Assembly (NCBI GenBank): GCA_900754175.1
Contig: CAAEBS010000020.1
Span: 1 to 17,135 of the forward strand
Direction: 5' to 3'
Source: Clostridia bacterium
GTDB taxonomy: Bacteria; Bacillota; Clostridia; Oscillospirales; CAG-272
Length of the DNA: 17,135 nt
The number at the start of each line of letters is the position of its first letter. Position 1 is the first letter of the stretch. Below, one piece after another: positions 14,668 to 17,135 of this stretch. The position numbers and the translations under genes were made by a program. Below the pieces are notes generated by a model that saw only the letters and a list, made by a program, of their open reading frames with translations, ran no database searches and was not told the DNA's origin.

Positions 14668-15522
14668 TCACGGATTCAGTTCGATTCCAAAGGAAGAAAG
14701 CAGTGCGGCAACTCCGCTCTTTTCATCCTTGCCATCCTCATAAATGGTGATCTCTTCTTTTTCGTTTACCTTTACATAGGTGCTGTCGGCATACTGGCGT
14801 TTGATCATACCAAGGCTCTTGGCTTCCGCCTCGATATCGCTTACGTTATATTTCAGATCAAGCTTTCCCTGCAGGTCGGACTGCTGTGCTTCCAGCCTCG
14901 CAATTTCACTCTTCTGCTGTCCGAGATCGGCAGATGCGCTTCCGATCATAACGGAGCCGCCCACGATCAGACCGAGAGAAATGGTAAACACGGCAATTCC
15001 GCTCAATGCGGCGGCAGGAATCCGGAATCCCGCACCCTCGGTGCGACCTTCTCTTCTCTCCACCGGGAACCACTTGCCTGCAAACGCCTTCAAAGCCGAC
15101 TTAGCGGCGGCTAAGTGACCCTCCTTTGCATTTTCGGAGGATGCGCTGTTCCGGTTGCCGACGCCCCGACCGTTCTGACGGACCGGAGCGACCTCTGCCG
15201 CTTCCGCCTCTTTTGCCACCGTCTCTCTTGCCTTGACAACAGCCGGCATATTGAAAGTACGGCGGTTTCTGAAGTATCTCACGAAATCATCCGAGGTCAT
15301 ATATTTACTGCCGTTGTAAACGCCGCTTCTGTACTGGTCGGCGATACGGGCACCGGAGCTGAAAAGAAGATACGCCGTATCATCCGACTGGTTCTGGATA
15401 TCCTGTTTTGCCTGAAGCTCCAGTTCACCCCGGAGATTGCCGGCAATGCCTCTGCCTCTGTATCTTGCACGCAACTCCTGCAAGCACCGGTTGTAAGAAT
15501 CATTCATCTGATCGACAGCCAT
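14668..15522 (-). CDS. ftsL: FtsL-like divisome protein with long N-terminal extension
   Basis: A 284-residue bitopic protein. One membrane helix lies at about 168-195. It is followed by a coiled coil (LGQQKSEIARLEAQQSDLQG, 200-219) and the FtsL/DivIC-type ending IEAEAKSLGMIKRQYADSTY (230-249) and YVKV. FtsL of this type binds FtsQ and DivIC and helps activate the FtsW-PBP pair. Usual FtsL proteins are about 100-120 residues with short cytoplasmic tails; here about 167 residues precede the helix. Residues 1-95 look folded (NRCLQELRARYRGRG, TSDDFVRYFRNRRTFN) and 96-165 look disordered (A/E/R/G-rich). The ATG at 15522 follows AAAGGTG with a 9-base spacer; a GTG at 15534 is possible but overlaps that site. 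Position between rsmH and the PBP supports ftsL. I do not recognise the N-terminal domain. Confidence 0.8.
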   Translation of the reverse strand: MAVDQMNDSYNRCLQELRARYRGRGIAGNLRGELELQAKQDIQNQSDDTAYLLFSSGARIADQYRSGVYNGSKYMTSDDFVRYFRNRRTFNMPAVVKARETVAKEAEAAEVAPVRQNGRGVGNRNSASSENAKEGHLAAAKSALKAFAGKWFPVERREGRTEGAGFRIPAAALSGIAVFTISLGLIVGGSVMIGSASADLGQQKSEIARLEAQQSDLQGKLDLKYNVSDIEAEAKSLGMIKRQYADSTYVKVNEKEEITIYEDGKDEKSGVAALLSSFGIELNP

Positions 15523-15552
15523 TTTCTTCAGCACCTTTCTGAATTTCTGATT

Positions 15553-16494
15553 TCAAAGTTTTTCCGCCACCCGGAGTTTTGCACTGCGGGAGCGTGGGTT
15601 TTCTTCCAGTTCCTTTGCCGACGGAAGGATCGGCTTGCGTGTGATGACACGCACGACAGGTTTGCGTCCGCAGACGCAGACCGGAAATTCTTTCGGACAG
15701 GTACACCCTCTTGCCAGATCCGCCATGGTCTGCTTGACCGGTCGGTCCTCCAGCGAATGGAAGGTGATGACAGCAAGCCGTCCGCCGGGACGCAGAAGCG
15801 AAACGGCAGTCCGTATGGTCGGCTCGATGATTGCAAGCTCTCCGTTGACTTCAATCCGGATTGCCTGAAAGCTCCGCTTTGCGGGATGATGTCCGCCTTC
15901 CCTTGCAAACGGGGGAATGGAGCGTTTAATCAGTTCGGAAAGCTCCGAGGTGGTTTCGATCGGCTTTCTCGCACGTCCCCGCACGATCGACGCCGCAATG
16001 GAGGGAGCGAAGCGCTCTTCTCCGTAATCGTAAAGAATTTTTTTCAGTGCCGCTTCGGAATAGGTATTGACCACTTCGTATGCGGTCAGCGCCTTTCGCT
16101 TGTCCATCCTCATATCAAGAGGTGCGTCGGCGCTGTACGAAAATCCCCGCTCTGCCGTGTCCAATTGGTAGGAGGACACGCCGAGGTCCAGCAGAAGTCC
16201 GTCTATCTGTTCGTAGCCCTGTTCGTGGACTACTCTTTCCAGTTCACTGAAATTGCTCCGTACCACGACCGCACGCTCACCAAAGGGCGCCAGCCGTTTT
16301 CCCGCCGCCTCTATCGCCGCTTCGTCCTGATCAATGGCGATCAGGTGTCCGCTTTCCAGATGAGAGGCAATGGCTACGGAGTGTCCGCCGCCGCCAGCGG
16401 TTCCGTCCACGTAAATTCCGTCGGGGCGGATTGCCAAAGCTTCTATGCACTCGGCAAGCAGTACCGACCGGTGCGAAAACTCAATTTCCGGCAT
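15553..16494 (-). CDS. rsmH: 16S rRNA (cytosine(1402)-N4)-methyltransferase RsmH
   Basis: SAM-dependent enzyme (formerly MraW) that N4-methylates C1402 in the 16S rRNA decoding site. Its 313 residues match the usual length. Motifs are FSHRSVLLAE (6-15), DGTAGGGGHS (30-39, SAM loop), AIDQD (53-57), LLLDLGVSSYQLD (100-112), GFSYSADAPLDMRMD (117-131), HPAKRSFQAIRIEVN (203-217), FHSLEDR (245-251), a Cys cluster CTCPKEFPVCVCG (264-276) and NPRSRSAKLR (299-308). The ATG begins one base after the mraZ stop (TGATATG) with no clear ribosome binding site of its own, so translation is probably coupled to mraZ. Confidence 0.97.
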   Translation of the reverse strand: MPEIEFSHRSVLLAECIEALAIRPDGIYVDGTAGGGGHSVAIASHLESGHLIAIDQDEAAIEAAGKRLAPFGERAVVVRSNFSELERVVHEQGYEQIDGLLLDLGVSSYQLDTAERGFSYSADAPLDMRMDKRKALTAYEVVNTYSEAALKKILYDYGEERFAPSIAASIVRGRARKPIETTSELSELIKRSIPPFAREGGHHPAKRSFQAIRIEVNGELAIIEPTIRTAVSLLRPGGRLAVITFHSLEDRPVKQTMADLARGCTCPKEFPVCVCGRKPVVRVITRKPILPSAKELEENPRSRSAKLRVAEKL

Positions 16495-16495
16495 A

Positions 16496-16918
16496 TCAGA
16501 GACCGTAGGATTCGAGCAAATCCTTCATTGCTTCCAGATTCTCCTCGCCAATCATCACGTCATAAGCTTCCTCAGCCCAGATCTCTGCGTAATTGCCGCA
16601 TCCCACGACAACGGCGCCTTTCTGAATTCCGGCGTATTCGATCAGGGCGGGAGTCAGAATGATTCTGCCCTGCGAGTCCGGCGTCACCTGAGAGGCGTTC
16701 CGGTTGAGTGCCCGGAGAATGCTCTCGGAATCCTTGCGTGCCATTTGCTTGATCGGGGCGATGTAGTTCTCCCACTCTTCAAGCGAATACACCTTGAGGC
16801 AATTTTCCCGGATGCTCTTCGCCACGATAAAGCTTTCGCCCAGCTCTTCCCTGTGCTTTGCAGGAATGAACAGACGGTTTTTCGGATCCAGATTATGTTT
16901 GAATTCGCCCGACAGCAT
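16496..16918 (-). CDS. mraZ: transcriptional regulator MraZ
   Basis: DNA-binding protein of the SpoVT-AbrB superfamily that forms ring oligomers and controls the dcw operon from repeats near its promoter. Its 140 residues, the normal size, contain two swapped-hairpin motifs: DPKNRLFIPAKHRE (11-24) and DSQGRIILTPALIEYA (81-96). Each carries the conserved D-x-x-x-R core. The ATG at 16918 is set by a strong AAAGGAGG; the in-frame extension up to 17026 crosses the MraZ repeats and is rejected. It is first in the ten-gene operon. Autoregulation is inferred from the repeat array at 17004-17037 and from MraZ studies in other bacteria. Confidence 0.96.
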   Translation of the reverse strand: MLSGEFKHNLDPKNRLFIPAKHREELGESFIVAKSIRENCLKVYSLEEWENYIAPIKQMARKDSESILRALNRNASQVTPDSQGRIILTPALIEYAGIQKGAVVVGCGNYAEIWAEEAYDVMIGEENLEAMKDLLESYGL

Positions 16919-17003
16919 CTTTTTGCCTCCTTTCGGTGTATTTCGGAAGCCCGGTCGTTCCGGCGGCTCCGCTCTTTTATAATTAAGAGGGATTTTTTCG
17001 CCA

Positions 17004-17037
17004 CACTTTTCAACACTTTGCTTCACTTTCCCCCACC
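17004..17037 (-). promoter_or_regulatory. MraZ-box array (AAAGTG direct repeats, 10-bp period)
   Basis: On the minus strand AAAGTG occurs three times at exact 10-base spacing (plus-strand CACTTT at 17004-17009, 17014-17019 and 17024-17029). A fourth GTG (17034-17036, inside CGGTGGG) is in the same phase. One repeat per helical turn suits contact by neighbouring subunits of an MraZ ring, and AAAGTG repeats match the MraZ box described in mollicutes. The array lies just downstream of the -10 element, where binding would repress the operon. The remaining leader (16919-17003) shows only the ribosome binding site and short GC-rich inverted repeats. Confidence 0.8.
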
Positions 17038-17049
17038 GGGGACGATAAT

Positions 17050-17078
17050 ATTATAAAACACTTTTTAAAATAGTGCAA
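17050..17078 (-). promoter_or_regulatory. main promoter of the dcw operon
   Basis: On the minus strand TTGCAC (17078-17073), a 17-base spacer and a perfect TATAAT (17055-17050) lie directly before the MraZ repeats and about 130 bases above the mraZ ATG. Upstream DNA to the window end (17079-17135) is AT-rich and could act as an UP element; I see no gene in it. Confidence 0.8.
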
Positions 17079-17135
17079 TAGGAAAGCCGAAAATTTTTGA
17101 ATTTTTCATCAGAATTTATTTGTTTTTTTCTCAAA

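Noticed and set aside
15115..16662. Long plus-strand open frame (about 515 codons) opposite rsmH and ftsL
   Set aside because: It crosses several real minus-strand genes and shows no recognisable domain; a frame by-product of GC-rich codon use.

Overview
This window holds most of a division and cell wall (dcw) gene cluster from a low-GC-lineage (Firmicutes) bacterium, most likely an anaerobic gut-type member of class Clostridia. The assignment rests on the mraZ-rsmH-ftsL-pbp gene order, the PASTA-domain transpeptidase, the DivIB-type FtsQ, strong AGGAGG-type ribosome binding sites and sigma-A-like promoters (TTGACA/TATAAT with 17-base spacers) in AT-rich intergenic DNA between fairly GC-rich genes. 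A species cannot be named from sequence reading alone.

Reading the minus strand from right to left, a clear promoter (17050-17078) with an array of MraZ-type direct repeats (17004-17037) drives ten tightly packed genes: mraZ, rsmH, an ftsL-like gene, a class B PBP, murE, murF, mraY, ftsW, murG and ftsQ/divIB. All intergenic gaps are about 1-70 bases. The set makes lipid II (MurE, MurF, MraY, MurG), polymerises and crosslinks it at the septum (FtsW, PBP), and supplies the FtsL/FtsQ part of the divisome. murD, murC, murB and ftsA are not present. The operon ends at a long hairpin (4746-4789) shared with a convergent plus-strand gene.

That gene (3908-4741, own promoter) encodes a glycerophosphodiester phosphodiesterase-like protein and separates the dcw operon from ftsZ. 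Left of it, divergently transcribed on the minus strand, are two tandem complete ftsZ genes (2454-3590 and 1194-2264). By hand count their proteins are about 70% identical over roughly 315 ungapped residues. Each has its own promoter with a shared 17-base core and its own terminator, and both end in a similar non-canonical tail (LDDFF). This FtsZ pair is the most notable thing in the window.

At the left end is a class I SAM-dependent methyltransferase (226-942) behind a consensus promoter overlaid by two TetR-like palindromic operators. Below it lie a palindrome nearly identical to the hairpin at the end of the dcw operon, and a GC-rich intergenic repeat (11-75).
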